Shown: positions 26,318 to 36,030, counted from the stretch's first letter. The stretch: DNA of 64,000 bases from Shinella zoogloeoides (GCF_030733845.1 NZ_CP132311.1:1925501-1989500), one strand, 5' to 3'. The notes: generated by a model from the letters alone, not told the origin. Made by a program: numbers and translations.

Positions 26318-28069
26318 TCAATAGCCGGGAATGATCACCACGCCGCCGCGGTCGTTGTAATAGCCGTCGTCGCCGTAATACGGCTCGTCGTAATAACCGT
26401 CGACCGGCCCCTCCAGCACGTCGTAGTCCCGCTGCTGGTAGCGGCGCTGGCGCGGTTGCCGGGCTTCGGCATATCGCGCGGCCTGCCGCAGCGAGCGGAA
26501 CTGCTGGCGCGACAGGTAGCCGTCGGCGCGGTAGCCGGAAGCCCCCTGCCAGGCAGAAATCGCCGCGCGGGTGCGCGGGCCGAAGACGCCGTCGGCGCCG
26601 TAGGTGTTGTAGCCGAGCACGCTCAGCCAGCGCTGTGCCTGGGCGCGGGTCGAACGGCCCAGATAGGCTTCGCGCGGATCGACGACGGGCTCTTCGACGA
26701 CATTGCGCTCGGTCTCCACGGTCTCCTGCTTCGGCTGGACCTCCTGGCGGGCGGTGTTCGCCAATGCGGCAAGACGTTCGCGGGCATCCGCAACGAAGCG
26801 GCCGTCAGGATATTCGAAGATATAGGCGCGGAAAGCCTTTTCCGACCCTTCGAGCACGGCCTTCTGGAAGGCCTCTTCCTCGCGCTTGGCCGCATCCGCC
26901 TTCCCGGCGGCAAGGCCGCTCTCGTCCTTCTCGGCCTCGCGGGTCGCAGCCTGCCCGCCTTCGGCCGCCTTCTTCGCCGCCGCGGCTTCTGCCGCGCGCT
27001 TTTCCGCTTCCTTGGCAAGGCGGGCGGCTTCCGCGGCCTTGGCCTCGGCATCCGCGGCGGCCTTCGCCGCTTCGGCCTTCAGCCGCTCCACTTCGGCCGC
27101 CTTCTCCTCGGCAAGCTTGCGCGCGGCGGCGGCCTCCTGTTCGATCCGCGCCTTTTCGGCAGCGGCCGCCTTTTCCGTTTCTGCGCGCTTGGCCTCGGCT
27201 TCGCGGCGCGCGGTGGCTTCCTGCTCGGCGCGGGCCTTTTCAGCGGCGGCGGCTTCTTCCGCCTTCTTGCGGTCCGCCTCGGCTTTCAGGCGCGCGGCCT
27301 CTTCCGTCTTCGCCTTGTCGGCAGCCGCCTGGGCTTCGGCCTTCAGGCGCTCGGCCTCGGAGGCCTGCTCCTCGGCAAGCTTGCGGGCCTCAGCCTCTTT
27401 CTTCTCCGTTTCGGCCTTGAGCCGGGCGGCCTCTTCGGCACGCGCCTTTTCCGCTGCTGCGGCCTCGGCCTTCGCCTTTTCTTGGGCAGCCGCCTTTTCC
27501 TCGGCGAGCTTGCGGGCGGCAGCGGCTTCCTCCGCCTTCTTTGCCTCCGCTTCCGCCTTCACGCGCGCCGCTTCCGCCTCGGCCTTCGCCTTCTCTGCTT
27601 CGGCAGCCTTCTGTGCCTCTTCCGCCTTCCGGGCTTCCGCGGCCTTGCGGGCCGCTTCCTCGCTCCTGGTTTTTTCCGCCTCGGCAGCCTTCCTTGCGTC
27701 TTCCGCCTTCCTCGCCTCCTCCTCGGCCTTGGCCTTGGCCTTTTCGGCGGCGGCCGCCGCCTCGGCCTTGGCGGCCGTGTCGTCGGTGGAGGCTGGCCTG
27801 GTCTTCGCCGCGGCCTGGAGTTCGGCGATGCGCAGGCGCGCCATGGAGGCGAAGGTGCCGTTCGGATAGGCCTTCAGGTAGCCTTCATATTGCGCAAGGT
27901 CGCTGCCCGAGGAGACCTTCTGCCAGAGTGCGAACTCCTCTTCCCAGCGTTTTCCGGCACTGGTGGCTTCCTTGGCCGTCTGGGCGAAGGCCGCGGCCGG
28001 AAGGCCGGCGACGAGCGACAGCCCGACGAGGCTTGCCAGAACGAAACGTGCGAGAGGACCAGAACCCAT
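26318..28069 (-). CDS. Secreted Ala/Glu/Lys-rich coiled-coil protein with peptidoglycan-binding domain
   Basis: Envelope protein of about 583 residues. A signal peptide covers roughly 1-30 (LASLVGLSLVAGLPAAAFA). A short region with SDLAQYEGYLKAYPNGTFASMA resembles half a TPR/Sel1-like repeat and recurs as KAFRAYIFEYPDGRFVADAR near residue 430. Between them lie about 300 residues of uninterrupted Ala, Glu and Lys heptads, a long coiled coil. A PG_binding_1 domain follows (LGRSTRAQAQRWLSVLGYN...), then a Tyr/Asp/Gly-rich tail. The ATG at 28069 follows AAAAGGG. It likely spans the periplasm and binds the cell wall. I know no specific function. Confidence 0.8.
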   Translation of the reverse strand: MGSGPLARFVLASLVGLSLVAGLPAAAFAQTAKEATSAGKRWEEEFALWQKVSSGSDLAQYEGYLKAYPNGTFASMARLRIAELQAAAKTRPASTDDTAAKAEAAAAAEKAKAKAEEEARKAEDARKAAEAEKTRSEEAARKAAEARKAEEAQKAAEAEKAKAEAEAARVKAEAEAKKAEEAAAARKLAEEKAAAQEKAKAEAAAAEKARAEEAARLKAETEKKEAEARKLAEEQASEAERLKAEAQAAADKAKTEEAARLKAEADRKKAEEAAAAEKARAEQEATARREAEAKRAETEKAAAAEKARIEQEAAAARKLAEEKAAEVERLKAEAAKAAADAEAKAAEAARLAKEAEKRAAEAAAAKKAAEGGQAATREAEKDESGLAAGKADAAKREEEAFQKAVLEGSEKAFRAYIFEYPDGRFVADARERLAALANTARQEVQPKQETVETERNVVEEPVVDPREAYLGRSTRAQAQRWLSVLGYNTYGADGVFGPRTRAAISAWQGASGYRADGYLSRQQFRSLRQAARYAEARQPRQRRYQQRDYDVLEGPVDGYYDEPYYGDDGYYNDRGGVVIIPGY

Positions 28070-28215
28070 ATATTTCACCCTTTTGATCGCGCGCGGCGTC
28101 GGCGCCCGATGACCGGGCGCATTTTCGTCACTCCTTGCACCGAATTCTGGCGCAACTTTGGTGCGGCAGGCCGGCAGCGGAGGAACCCGAAGGCTCTACG
28201 TTTCAGGAGGCCGGT

Positions 28216-29679
28216 TTAATCAGCGGAACCTAAAAGGCCATCGAGCCAGCGGCGGTCGAGAACCGCCTCCAGTTCCGCCGCGACACCATCAAGCGCGGCA
28301 TCGACGCTGGCGCGATAATCGAACCCGCCGCCCTCGATGCCGAAATCCGCCAGCAGCCTCGCCCGGTAGGCATCGCTCGAGAGCAGGCCGTGCAGATAGG
28401 TGCCCATCACGCGGCCATCGGGCGAGACGGCACCGTCCGGCCGGCCGTCGATGCTGACGGCGGGGCGCCCGGCATCCGGGCCGGAGGTGCGACCGAGATG
28501 AATTTCATATCCCTCCAGCGGCACATCGTATTGCAGGGAGCGGGCCCGGCTGTTGCGCACGGTCTTTTCCGGCGCCATTTCGGTCTCTACTGCGAGCAGG
28601 CCGAGACCTTCGACCTCCCGCTCGCTGCCCTCGATGCCGAGCGGATCGGTGACGCGCGACCCGAGCATCTGGTAGCCGCCGCAGATGCCGATGACACGGC
28701 CGCCGCGGCGCATGTGCATGGAAAGATCCCTGTCCCAGCCGGCGGCGCGAAAATCGCGAAGGTCCGCAATGGTGGATTTCGAGCCGGGAAGCACGACGAG
28801 GCCGGCATCGGCAGGAAGGCGCTCGCCCGGCCGCACGAAGACGAGGTCCACCTGCGGCTCGGCCTTCAGGGGGTCGAGATCGTCGAAATTGGCGATGCGC
28901 GGCAATACCGGCACGGCGACCTTCAATGCCCCCTCGCCGCCCTTCGCGAGCCGCTCCAGCACGACGGAATCCTCCGCCGGCAGCCGTGCGGCATCCCTCA
29001 GCCACGGCACGACGCCGAAACAGGGCCATCCGGTAAAGCGGCCGATCTCGGCGATCCCGCTGTCGAACAGCGTGACGTCGCCGCGGAACTTGTTGATGAG
29101 ATAGCCGGTGACCATGCGCCGGTCCTCCTCCGGCAGGATGGCATGGGTGCCGACCAGCGAGGCGATGACGCCGCCGCGGTCGATATCGCCGACGAGCACG
29201 ACCGGTACGCCGGCGCGCGTCGCAAAGCCCATATTGGCGATGTCGCCTGAGCGCAGGTTGATTTCGGCCGGCGAGCCCGCGCCCTCGACCACGACGAGAT
29301 CGGCGCCCTCGGAGATCGCCGCGAAGCTCTCCATGACCGCGCCCATCAGCTTCGGCTTGAGCGCCTGGTAGTCACGCCCTTTGGCCTGCCCGAATACCCT
29401 GCCCTGCACGATGATCTGGCTGCCCACATCCGATTGCGGCTTGAGCAGCACCGGGTTCATGTGCACGGAGGACGGCACGCGGGCGGCGAGCGATTGCAGC
29501 CACTGGGCCCGGCCGATCTCGCCGCCATCGGCGGAAACGGCGGCGTTGTTCGACATGTTCTGCGGCTTGAAGGGGCGCACCTTCAGCCCGCGATTGGCGG
29601 CGATGCGGCAGAGGCCCGCCACCAGTACCGTTTTTCCGACATCCGAGCCGGTGCCCTGGAGCATGATCGTTCTTGACAT
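28216..29679 (-). CDS. cobQ: Adenosylcobyric acid synthase
   Basis: Glutamine-dependent enzyme of 487 residues that amidates the b, d, e and g side chains of adenosylcobyrinic acid a,c-diamide. The N-terminal ATP-binding motif is [14 protein letters not shown] and the family motif [12 protein letters not shown] follows. The amidotransferase nucleophile lies in [11 protein letters not shown] with the late His in YLHGLLSS. The ATG at 29679 is preferred over the frame start at 29700 because it gives the usual [10 protein letters not shown]. It is a separate transcription unit from the two cob operons, with no riboswitch seen upstream. Confidence 0.95.
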   Translation of the reverse strand: MSRTIMLQGTGSDVGKTVLVAGLCRIAANRGLKVRPFKPQNMSNNAAVSADGGEIGRAQWLQSLAARVPSSVHMNPVLLKPQSDVGSQIIVQGRVFGQAKGRDYQALKPKLMGAVMESFAAISEGADLVVVEGAGSPAEINLRSGDIANMGFATRAGVPVVLVGDIDRGGVIASLVGTHAILPEEDRRMVTGYLINKFRGDVTLFDSGIAEIGRFTGWPCFGVVPWLRDAARLPAEDSVVLERLAKGGEGALKVAVPVLPRIANFDDLDPLKAEPQVDLVFVRPGERLPADAGLVVLPGSKSTIADLRDFRAAGWDRDLSMHMRRGGRVIGICGGYQMLGSRVTDPLGIEGSEREVEGLGLLAVETEMAPEKTVRNSRARSLQYDVPLEGYEIHLGRTSGPDAGRPAVSIDGRPDGAVSPDGRVMGTYLHGLLSSDAYRARLLADFGIEGGGFDYRASVDAALDGVAAELEAVLDRRWLDGLLGSAD

Positions 29680-29923
29680 GGGTTCTCGTAACATCCTCAC
29701 CGGCCGCCGAAAAGTCCTTATTTACCGCAATCTTGCCGCAATTTCGCAGCGCAGGAAGATGCATTTCCGCAACAGGTCGGCATGCATTGCGGGCATGGCT
29801 GCCTTGCTGTCTCTTTTGCGACATTTCGCGCCGTGAACGACCATGATTTTTCGCAGCGGCACGCCTATATCCATCCCATCACACAGCCGAGGCATGTGGC
29901 TTCGGGTTTCAAGGACAAAGACA

Positions 29924-30067
29924 ATGCTGTTCATCTTCAGCAAGCCGAATTTCGTTCAGATCGCCTGGAACGGCGAAGCCCCCAAGAGCCAGTCCCGCGT
30001 GCGCAACGTCGTCATGGACGCGCCGCTCGGCCCGCTCGGCTTCATCCGCACGCGCAACGTCGGCTGA
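29924..30067 (+). CDS. Small uncharacterised protein of 47 residues
   Basis: A short ORF starting MLFIFSKPNFVQIAWNGEAP after an AAGGAC ribosome site and ending about 40 bases before a strong intrinsic terminator. The product is basic in its second half (SRVRNVVMD... FIRTRNVG) with no signal peptide or membrane helix. I do not recognise a family. Its own terminator and a clean start favour a real gene, but without a homology search this is uncertain. Confidence 0.5.
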   Translation: MLFIFSKPNFVQIAWNGEAPKSQSRVRNVVMDAPLGPLGFIRTRNVG

Positions 30068-30104
30068 TCCTTCGAGCGCGACGTCAGGTCCCGCTCGCAT
30101 GCAG

Positions 30105-30137
30105 CGTCGCCTCTCTCCGGGAGGCGACGTTTTTTAT
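30105..30137 (+). terminator. Intrinsic terminator after the 47-residue ORF
   Basis: CGTCGCCTC and GAGGCGACG pair around a TCTCCGG loop, directly followed by TTTTTT. This is a textbook Rho-independent terminator on the plus strand. Confidence 0.9.
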
Positions 30138-30835
30138 TGCCGTTTTTCGAGGGCCCTGAACGGCGAAAGCCGTGCATCCCTTTCGGAGATGCACGGCTTG
30201 CCAAAATACGCATGGCGGCATCGACAAAAACGCATCGAAGCCCAGGCACCCCGGTACGCAATACCTTTTCCGGAGCGGGCGGCGGTGTCCCCCGCCGTGA
30301 CAAAACCAATAGCGACACATCCTTACCGGACCGTTATCGGGACCTTAAGCAAAGATGAATCGCGACTTTTTTTGAAAATTTCCGAATTATTTTTTGAAGG
30401 CCCAAATCGGCGCATTCGGAACAGGATATGTCCACCATCGGCGACCATCGTTCGATCCCCGGCAAACCGGGCGGCGGACATTTGCCCTGATGCGAGCAAA
30501 CGCCCAAAATTTCCACCGCATGGTTGCTGAAAATCCGGCATTTCACCCGCCGGACGAAGGCGCGCGGACGCGCCCAGGCCATGCAGGAGGTTGATTTCTC
30601 TATAGGAACCCGTAGGCTTGCATATGTGACGCACGAAGATACGTCGCCGGTGACAGGGTTCCGCCGGCGAACGATAAAAAGCTCGGCGTCCGTTGCAGCA
30701 GGGGGATTGGCTCGCCTCACCTGGCATCGAACCTCCGTGGCTGTCGTAAAACTTTCGGGCAGTCGGGATAACGCAGTAACCTGCGCTGCCTTCCGGGTTG
30801 AACGCTGCATCTCAAGACTGGGAGGTCTTAACCTT
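30138..30835. other. Long non-coding region before the betaine-type transporter
   Basis: About 700 bases without a convincing gene. It holds a perfect ten-pair hairpin at 30169-30197 (GCCGTGCATC and GATGCACGGC) without a T run on the plus strand. An A/T-rich stretch lies at 30358-30400, and a GC hairpin near 30640-30670 (CGCCGG with CCGGCG). The transporter promoter must lie here. Reading frames across it have poor codon use and no ribosome sites. Confidence 0.5.
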
Positions 30836-31834
30836 ATGAAGAAGCTCCTTGCTTCCACCGTCCTCGCCGCCGGCCTCTATGGCTTTGCCGGTTCTGCCCA
30901 GGCGGCAGACTGCGGCGAGGTCTCGATCGCCGAAATGAACTGGGCCTCGGCGGGCGTCGCTGCACATGTCGACAAGCTCATCCTCGAAAACGGCTATGGC
31001 TGCACCGTCACGCTGGTGACCGGCGACACCATGCCGACCTTCACCTCCATGAACGAGAAGGGCGAGCCGGACGTGGCGCCCGAAATGTGGGTGAACGCCG
31101 TGCGCACGCCGCTCGACGCGGCCATTGCCGAAGGCCGCCTCATCCAGCTCGCTCCCCTCCTCTTGGAAGGCGGCGTCGAAGGCTGGTGGATCCCGAAATT
31201 CCTGTCCGACGCGCATCCCGACATCAAGACCGTTCAGGACGCGCTGAAGCATCCCGAACTCTTCCCGGCGCCGGAAGACCCGTCCAAGGGCGCGGTGCAC
31301 AACTGCCCGTCGGGCTGGAACTGCCAGGTCTCGACCGACAACCTCTACCGCGCGCTCGATGCGGACAAGGACGGCTTCACGCTGGTCGACACGGGCTCGG
31401 CGGCCGGCCTCGACGGCTCGATCGCCAACGCCTTCGAGAAGAAGACCGGCTGGCTCGGCTACTACTGGGCGCCGACCGCCATCCTCGGCAAGTACGAGAT
31501 GACGAAGCTGTCCTTCGGCGTCGAGCACGACAAGGCCGACTGGGATGCCTGCACGGCCGTGCCGGACTGCCCCACCCCCAAGGTCAACTCCTATCCGACC
31601 TCCGACGTCTTCACCGTCGTGACCAAGTCCTTCTCCGAAAAGGCCGGCGTCGCCATGGATTATATGAAGACGCGCCAGTGGGACAACGGCACGGTCGGCA
31701 AGGTCCTCGCCTGGATGGGTGAGAACCAGGGCACGAACGAGGATGCGGCGAAGCACTTCCTCGAAACCTACCCCGACATGTGGACCAAATGGGTCGCGCC
31801 CGATGTCGCGGAGAAGGTCAAGGCCGCGCTCTGA
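30836..31834 (+). CDS. ABC transporter substrate-binding protein, glycine betaine/choline/proline type
   Basis: Periplasmic binding protein of 332 residues in the OpuAC/ProX family. A signal peptide ends near AGSAQA at residue 22. Aromatic residues expected for a quaternary-ammonium cage are seen in AEMNWASAG, PEMWVNAV, GWWIPKF and YYWAPTA. Two Cys pairs (NCPSGWNC and CTAVPDC) may form disulfides. The ATG is preceded by GGGAGG. Permease and ATPase genes follow after a 261-base gap that contains a small GC hairpin; such gaps often allow excess binding protein. The exact substrate (betaine, choline, proline betaine) cannot be read from sequence. Confidence 0.9.
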   Translation: MKKLLASTVLAAGLYGFAGSAQAADCGEVSIAEMNWASAGVAAHVDKLILENGYGCTVTLVTGDTMPTFTSMNEKGEPDVAPEMWVNAVRTPLDAAIAEGRLIQLAPLLLEGGVEGWWIPKFLSDAHPDIKTVQDALKHPELFPAPEDPSKGAVHNCPSGWNCQVSTDNLYRALDADKDGFTLVDTGSAAGLDGSIANAFEKKTGWLGYYWAPTAILGKYEMTKLSFGVEHDKADWDACTAVPDCPTPKVNSYPTSDVFTVVTKSFSEKAGVAMDYMKTRQWDNGTVGKVLAWMGENQGTNEDAAKHFLETYPDMWTKWVAPDVAEKVKAAL

Positions 31835-32095
31835 CACGCCTTGCGCCGGCAGCCTTCCCCGGCCGCCGGCCTGTCCCGCGACCTGAATCCGGGCTCAAGG
31901 CTTTCCGCCCGCCGCCCGTCCAGGAAACTGCAGAGGTCGCAAACAGCACAGTATCGGGCAGCGGTTCGTGCAATGACGAACTGCAAGCCGGGAACCAAAA
32001 CAAGAATATCCCTGTGCGCGCCGCTTCGCCCGCAATGCAACGCCGTTTCGTTGCGACGCGAAGCAATAACTTCCGGTAGATAAGAGGGGAAAAGG

Positions 32096-33007
32096 ATGGC
32101 AGGCATATGCGAATTGTTGCCCGGCTTTCTTTGTAAGTTTCCGGCCTTCAGCGACGCCAGCGTCCGCGCGGCGCGAAAGACCATCGACGACGGGTTCAAG
32201 GGCCTCGTCAGAAGTTATGTGAATGCCATCGATGCAATGGTCCAGCCGTTGCAGTGGTTCTTGAACTATCTCGAGCGGCTGTTCGTCACGTCACCCTGGC
32301 CGATCATCCTGCTCATCATGCTTGCGATCGTCTATTTCGGCAGCCGCAACATCAAGATAACCATCGGCACCGCCATTTCCATGTTCGCCATCGGCCTGAT
32401 GGGCCTGTGGAACGATACGATGGTCACGCTCGCCATGGTGACGGTCTGTACGCTGATCGCCATCATCGTCGGCATTCCGATCGGCATCGCCATGGCGCGT
32501 TCCGACCGGGTTCAGGGCTTCATCAATCCGATCCTCGACGTGATGCAGACGATGCCGAGCTTCGTCTACCTCATCCCCGTCGTCATGATCTTCGGCATCG
32601 GCAAGGTGCCCGGCCTCATCGCGGTCGTCATCTATGCCGTGCCGCCGATGATCCGCCTGACCAATCTCGGCATCCGGCTCGTCGACAAGGAGGTTCTGGA
32701 AGCGGCCGACGCCTTCGGCTCCTCCGGCTGGCAAAAGCTGAAGAACGTGCAGATGCCGCTGGCGCTGCCCACAATCATGGCCGGCATCAACCAGACCATC
32801 ATGATGTCGCTCGCCATGGTCGTCGTCGCCTCCATGGTCGGCGTCGGCGGGCTCGGCAAGAACGTGCTCCAGGCCATCAACAACCAGTTCTTCACGGTCG
32901 GGTTCCTCAACGGGTTCGCGCTCGTGGCCATCGCCATCATTTTCGACCGCACGAGCCAGGCATATGGCAGGCGGCTGCAGAAGCATTCGGAGGTAATTCA
33001 TGGTTAG
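32096..33007 (+). CDS. ABC transporter permease, glycine betaine/proline type
   Basis: ProW/OpuAB-like inner-membrane permease of 303 residues. About 60 soluble residues precede five to six helices. The ABC-permease EAA loop is EVLEAADAFGSSGWQKLKNVQMPLALP (partly quoted) and the helix NQTIMMSLAMVVVASMVGVGG is characteristic of the betaine group. It overlaps the ATPase start by eight bases. Confidence 0.93.
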   Translation: MAGICELLPGFLCKFPAFSDASVRAARKTIDDGFKGLVRSYVNAIDAMVQPLQWFLNYLERLFVTSPWPIILLIMLAIVYFGSRNIKITIGTAISMFAIGLMGLWNDTMVTLAMVTVCTLIAIIVGIPIGIAMARSDRVQGFINPILDVMQTMPSFVYLIPVVMIFGIGKVPGLIAVVIYAVPPMIRLTNLGIRLVDKEVLEAADAFGSSGWQKLKNVQMPLALPTIMAGINQTIMMSLAMVVVASMVGVGGLGKNVLQAINNQFFTVGFLNGFALVAIAIIFDRTSQAYGRRLQKHSEVIHG

Positions 33008-34043
33008 TCATGCAATCGAGGTCCGCAACCTCTACAAGATCTTCGGGCCCCGCGGCGGCGACCATGTCGATGCCGTCAAGAACGGCATGGGCAAGGCCGA
33101 GCTAAACCAGAAATACGGCCATGTGCTCGGCCTGCGCGACATCAACATCGCCATGCCCGCCGGCGGCATCATGGTGGTGATGGGTCTTTCCGGCTCCGGC
33201 AAGTCGACGCTGATCCGCCACATCAACCGGCTGATCGACCCGACCGCCGGCGAGGTGCTCTACGACGGCGTCGACGTGTGTCGCATGAATGAGAACGACC
33301 TTCGCGAATTCCGCCGCCACAAGACGGCGATGGTGTTCCAGAAGTTCGCGCTCCTGCCGCACCGCACGGTTCTGGAAAACACCGTCTACGGCCTCGAAAT
33401 CCAGGGCGTCCCCGCCGCCGAGCGCGAAAAGCGCGCAAAGCAGTGGATCGCCCGCGTCGGCCTCGAAGGCTTCGAGAACCACTATCCGAACCAGCTTTCG
33501 GGTGGCATGCAGCAGCGCGTCGGCCTAGCCCGGGCGCTGACCAACGATGCCGACATCCTGCTGATGGACGAAGCCTATTCGGCGCTCGACCCGCTGATCC
33601 GCGTCGACATGCAGACCGTGCTCCTCGATCTCCAGAAGGAGCTCAAGAAGACCGTGGTCTTCATCACGCACGATCTCGACGAGGCGCTGCGCCTCGGCGA
33701 CAAGATCGCGATCCTGCGCGACGGCATGGTCGTGCAGCAGGGCACCGGCCAGGAAATCGTGCTCAACCCTGCGGATGAGTACATCACCGCCTTCGTCAAG
33801 GAAGTGAACCGCGGCCGCGTCGTCAATGTCGAGACGATCATGGCGCCGCTATCCGGCAATCCCGAGGGCATGCCGATCGTCAAGGGCACCGTGCTCGAAA
33901 TGGCCGCGCGCGCCATGACCGGCGCCAACCAGACGCTCGCCCATGTGGTCGACGAGGCGGGCCGGCCGATCGGCGCGGTCAGCCTCAGCGCGATCATCGC
34001 CAGCATGGTGACGCCGACGAGCCACGAGGTGAAGGCGGCCTGA
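33000..34043 (+). CDS. ABC transporter ATPase, glycine betaine/proline type
   Basis: ProV/OpuAA-like ATPase of 347 residues. Walker A is MGLSGSGKSTLIRH, the signature is LSGGMQQRVGLARAL, and Walker B is ILLMDEAYSALDP. After the nucleotide domain (to about 270) there is a C-terminal part with KGTVLEMAARAM and VSLSAIIASM that resembles a reduced CBS region of ProV. A GC hairpin follows the stop. Confidence 0.94.
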   Translation: MVSHAIEVRNLYKIFGPRGGDHVDAVKNGMGKAELNQKYGHVLGLRDINIAMPAGGIMVVMGLSGSGKSTLIRHINRLIDPTAGEVLYDGVDVCRMNENDLREFRRHKTAMVFQKFALLPHRTVLENTVYGLEIQGVPAAEREKRAKQWIARVGLEGFENHYPNQLSGGMQQRVGLARALTNDADILLMDEAYSALDPLIRVDMQTVLLDLQKELKKTVVFITHDLDEALRLGDKIAILRDGMVVQQGTGQEIVLNPADEYITAFVKEVNRGRVVNVETIMAPLSGNPEGMPIVKGTVLEMAARAMTGANQTLAHVVDEAGRPIGAVSLSAIIASMVTPTSHEVKAA

Positions 34044-34064
34044 AACAGCCCGGCAAGCAATCCA

Positions 34065-34087
34065 AGAGGGTGCCCCGGGCGCCCTCT
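34065..34087 (+). terminator. Hairpin after the betaine-type ABC operon
   Basis: AGAGGGTGCCC pairs with GGGCGCCCTCT (sharing the central bases), a stable stem 22 bases after the ATPase stop. Only a weak T run follows, so it may be a processing or pausing site rather than a full terminator. Confidence 0.5.
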
Positions 34088-34155
34088 CCTCGTTTGGGAA
34101 TGGACCTGCTCCCTCTTCTCACCCTCTTTCCTCTCCTCGCATTCCTCCCTCTCCT

Positions 34156-34238
34156 TCGTCACCCTCGGGCTTGACCCGAGGGTCCACGCGGCACCCGGGG
34201 CTGTGGATGGCCGGGTCAAGCCCGACCATGACGGTGGA
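34156..34238. repeat. Palindromic repeat of a second family (CCCTCGGGCTTGACCCGAGGG type)
   Basis: About 80 bases. The first half holds the palindrome CCCTCGGGCTTGACCCGAGG. The second half holds GGCCGGGTCAAGCCCGACC, related to it in inverted form. From memory, units of this kind are scattered between rhizobial genes. It lies between the ABC operon and the methyltransferase gene. Confidence 0.7.
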
Positions 34239-34332
34239 GAGGTTTGCGACCATCCTCAAACGAGCCGCCAATCCATCGTTGCAATCACATAAGGAAATCT
34301 TTATATGATGCGACAAACAGAAGGATGCTCCG

Positions 34333-35349
34333 ATGACCGCGACGAACCCGCTTGCCCAGCTTCTTGCCGAAAAGCCCTTCCTGCTCGCCGACGGCGCGAC
34401 CGGCACCTCGCTCTTCGCCATGGGTCTCGAGGCAGGCGAAGCGCCGGAACTGTGGAACGAGGCGAAGCCGGAAAACATCACGAAACTCCACCAGGATTTC
34501 GTCGATGCCGGCGCAGACATCATCCTTACAAATACCTTCGGCGGCACGCGCCATCGCCTGAAGCTGCACCATGCGCAGGACCGCGTCTTCGACCTCAACA
34601 AGAGAGCGGCCGAGATCGCCCGCGCCGTTGCCGACAAGGCGCAGCGCAAGGTCATCGTCGCCGGCTCCGTCGGCCCGACCGGCGAACTGCTCATTCCGCT
34701 CGGCGCCCTCACCTATGACGACGCGGTCGCCGCCTTCGCCGAACAGATCGAGGGCCTGAAGGCCGGCGGCGCGGATGTTGCCTGGATCGAGACCATGTCA
34801 TCGCCGGAAGAAATCCGCGCGGCCGCGGAAGCCGCCACCAGGGTCGGCATGCCCTTCGTCTATACCGGCTCGTTCGATACGGCCGGCAAGACCATGATGG
34901 GCCTGCACCCGCGGGACATTCATGCCGTTGCCGGCGATATCGGTGCCGGTCCGCTCGCGGTCGGCGCCAATTGCGGCGTCGGGGCGTCCGACATCCTCTC
35001 CTCGCTGCTCGACATGACCGGCGCAGACCCGTCGGCTACCGTCGTCGTCAAGGGCAATTGCGGCATCCCGGAATATCGCGGCGCGGAAATCTACTATTCC
35101 GGCACGCCGCCGCTGATGGCCGAATATGCGCGCCTTGCCCGCGATGCCGGCGCGCGCATTATCGGCGGCTGCTGCGGCACGTCCTGCGAGCACCTCGCCG
35201 CCATGCGCGTGGCGCTCGACGCGCACGAACCGCGCGAGCGCCCGGCACTTGCGACGATCATCGAAAGGATCGGCCCGCTGCGCAACAAGACCGCCGACGA
35301 AAGCGCCGCCGCACCGGCACGCGAACGCAGCGGCCGTCGCCGGGGATAA
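34333..35349 (+). CDS. Betaine-homocysteine/homocysteine S-methyltransferase family protein
   Basis: Zinc-dependent methyltransferase of 338 residues that would make methionine from homocysteine using a methyl donor such as glycine betaine. The zinc ligands are in GANCGVGASD and GGCCGTSCEH. The N-terminal LLADGATGTSLFAMGLEAGEAP is typical of the rhizobial bmt type. Position directly after a betaine-type transporter supports betaine as donor; S-methylmethionine is the alternative. There is no cobalamin domain, so this is not MetH. Confidence 0.85.
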   Translation: MTATNPLAQLLAEKPFLLADGATGTSLFAMGLEAGEAPELWNEAKPENITKLHQDFVDAGADIILTNTFGGTRHRLKLHHAQDRVFDLNKRAAEIARAVADKAQRKVIVAGSVGPTGELLIPLGALTYDDAVAAFAEQIEGLKAGGADVAWIETMSSPEEIRAAAEAATRVGMPFVYTGSFDTAGKTMMGLHPRDIHAVAGDIGAGPLAVGANCGVGASDILSSLLDMTGADPSATVVVKGNCGIPEYRGAEIYYSGTPPLMAEYARLARDAGARIIGGCCGTSCEHLAAMRVALDAHEPRERPALATIIERIGPLRNKTADESAAAPARERSGRRRG

Positions 35350-35381
35350 GGCGGTAGCCATTCGGGCCTGCGGGTGACTTC

Positions 35382-36026
35382 ATGAAGATCTTCTTCGACG
35401 TCGACGGCGTCCTGATCGACGGGTGGCATGCCAATCCCGCCCTGCGCAAGCCCTGGGACATCGACATCGAGACCGATCTCGGCGTGGACAGGGAGCGCTT
35501 CCGCGACCTGTTCTTCGGCGCGCTGGGCGCCCGGAACGCATCGCCCATGTTCGCCTGCGTCACCGGCCGCCGGGACCTCAAGGAGGCGCTGGCCGAGGTG
35601 CTGCCGCAGGTCGGCTACGCCGGCGATGTCGATCGTTTCGTGCGCTACTGGTTCGAGAAGGACTCCAACCGGAATGCCGAGGTGTTCAGGCTGGTGGCGG
35701 ATATAAGGCAGAACACCGCGGCGAAGATCTACGTCGCGACCGGCCAGGAGCACCATCGCGCCGGCTATCTCTGGAACACGCTGGGCTTCTCACGCCATTT
35801 CGACGGCATCTTCTACAGCGCGGCGATCGGCCATCCCAAGAAGGACGTGCGGTTTTTCGAGGCGATCAACCGCACGCTCGCGATCGACGCGAGCGTGCAG
35901 CCGCTGTTTTTCGATGACCAGCCGGAAATCGCCTCCCTCGCGCAAACCGCCGGCTGGGAGGGCGTCGCCTTTTCATCGGCAGACGACATCCGCCGCCATC
36001 CACGCCTCGCCCATCTCTGGCCGTAA
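35382..36026 (+). CDS. HAD-superfamily hydrolase
   Basis: A 214-residue phosphatase-type protein. Motif I is FFDVDGVLIDG at residues 4-14, motif II the Thr/Ser in VATGQEHH, motif III Lys in IGHPKKDVRFF, and motif IV FFDDQPE. The cap inserted after motif I is helical. It lies 32 bases after the methyltransferase gene in the same direction and may be co-transcribed. The substrate is unknown. Confidence 0.85.
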   Translation: MKIFFDVDGVLIDGWHANPALRKPWDIDIETDLGVDRERFRDLFFGALGARNASPMFACVTGRRDLKEALAEVLPQVGYAGDVDRFVRYWFEKDSNRNAEVFRLVADIRQNTAAKIYVATGQEHHRAGYLWNTLGFSRHFDGIFYSAAIGHPKKDVRFFEAINRTLAIDASVQPLFFDDQPEIASLAQTAGWEGVAFSSADDIRRHPRLAHLWP

Positions 36027-36030
36027 GGCG

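Noticed and set aside
26456..28219. Plus-strand frame rich in Gly/Leu/Phe opposite the coiled-coil gene
   Set aside because: Artefact of the repetitive A/E/K codons read in reverse.
34156..34238. Rho-independent terminator
   Set aside because: The stem is strong but there is no T run, and the sequence matches a dispersed palindromic repeat type.
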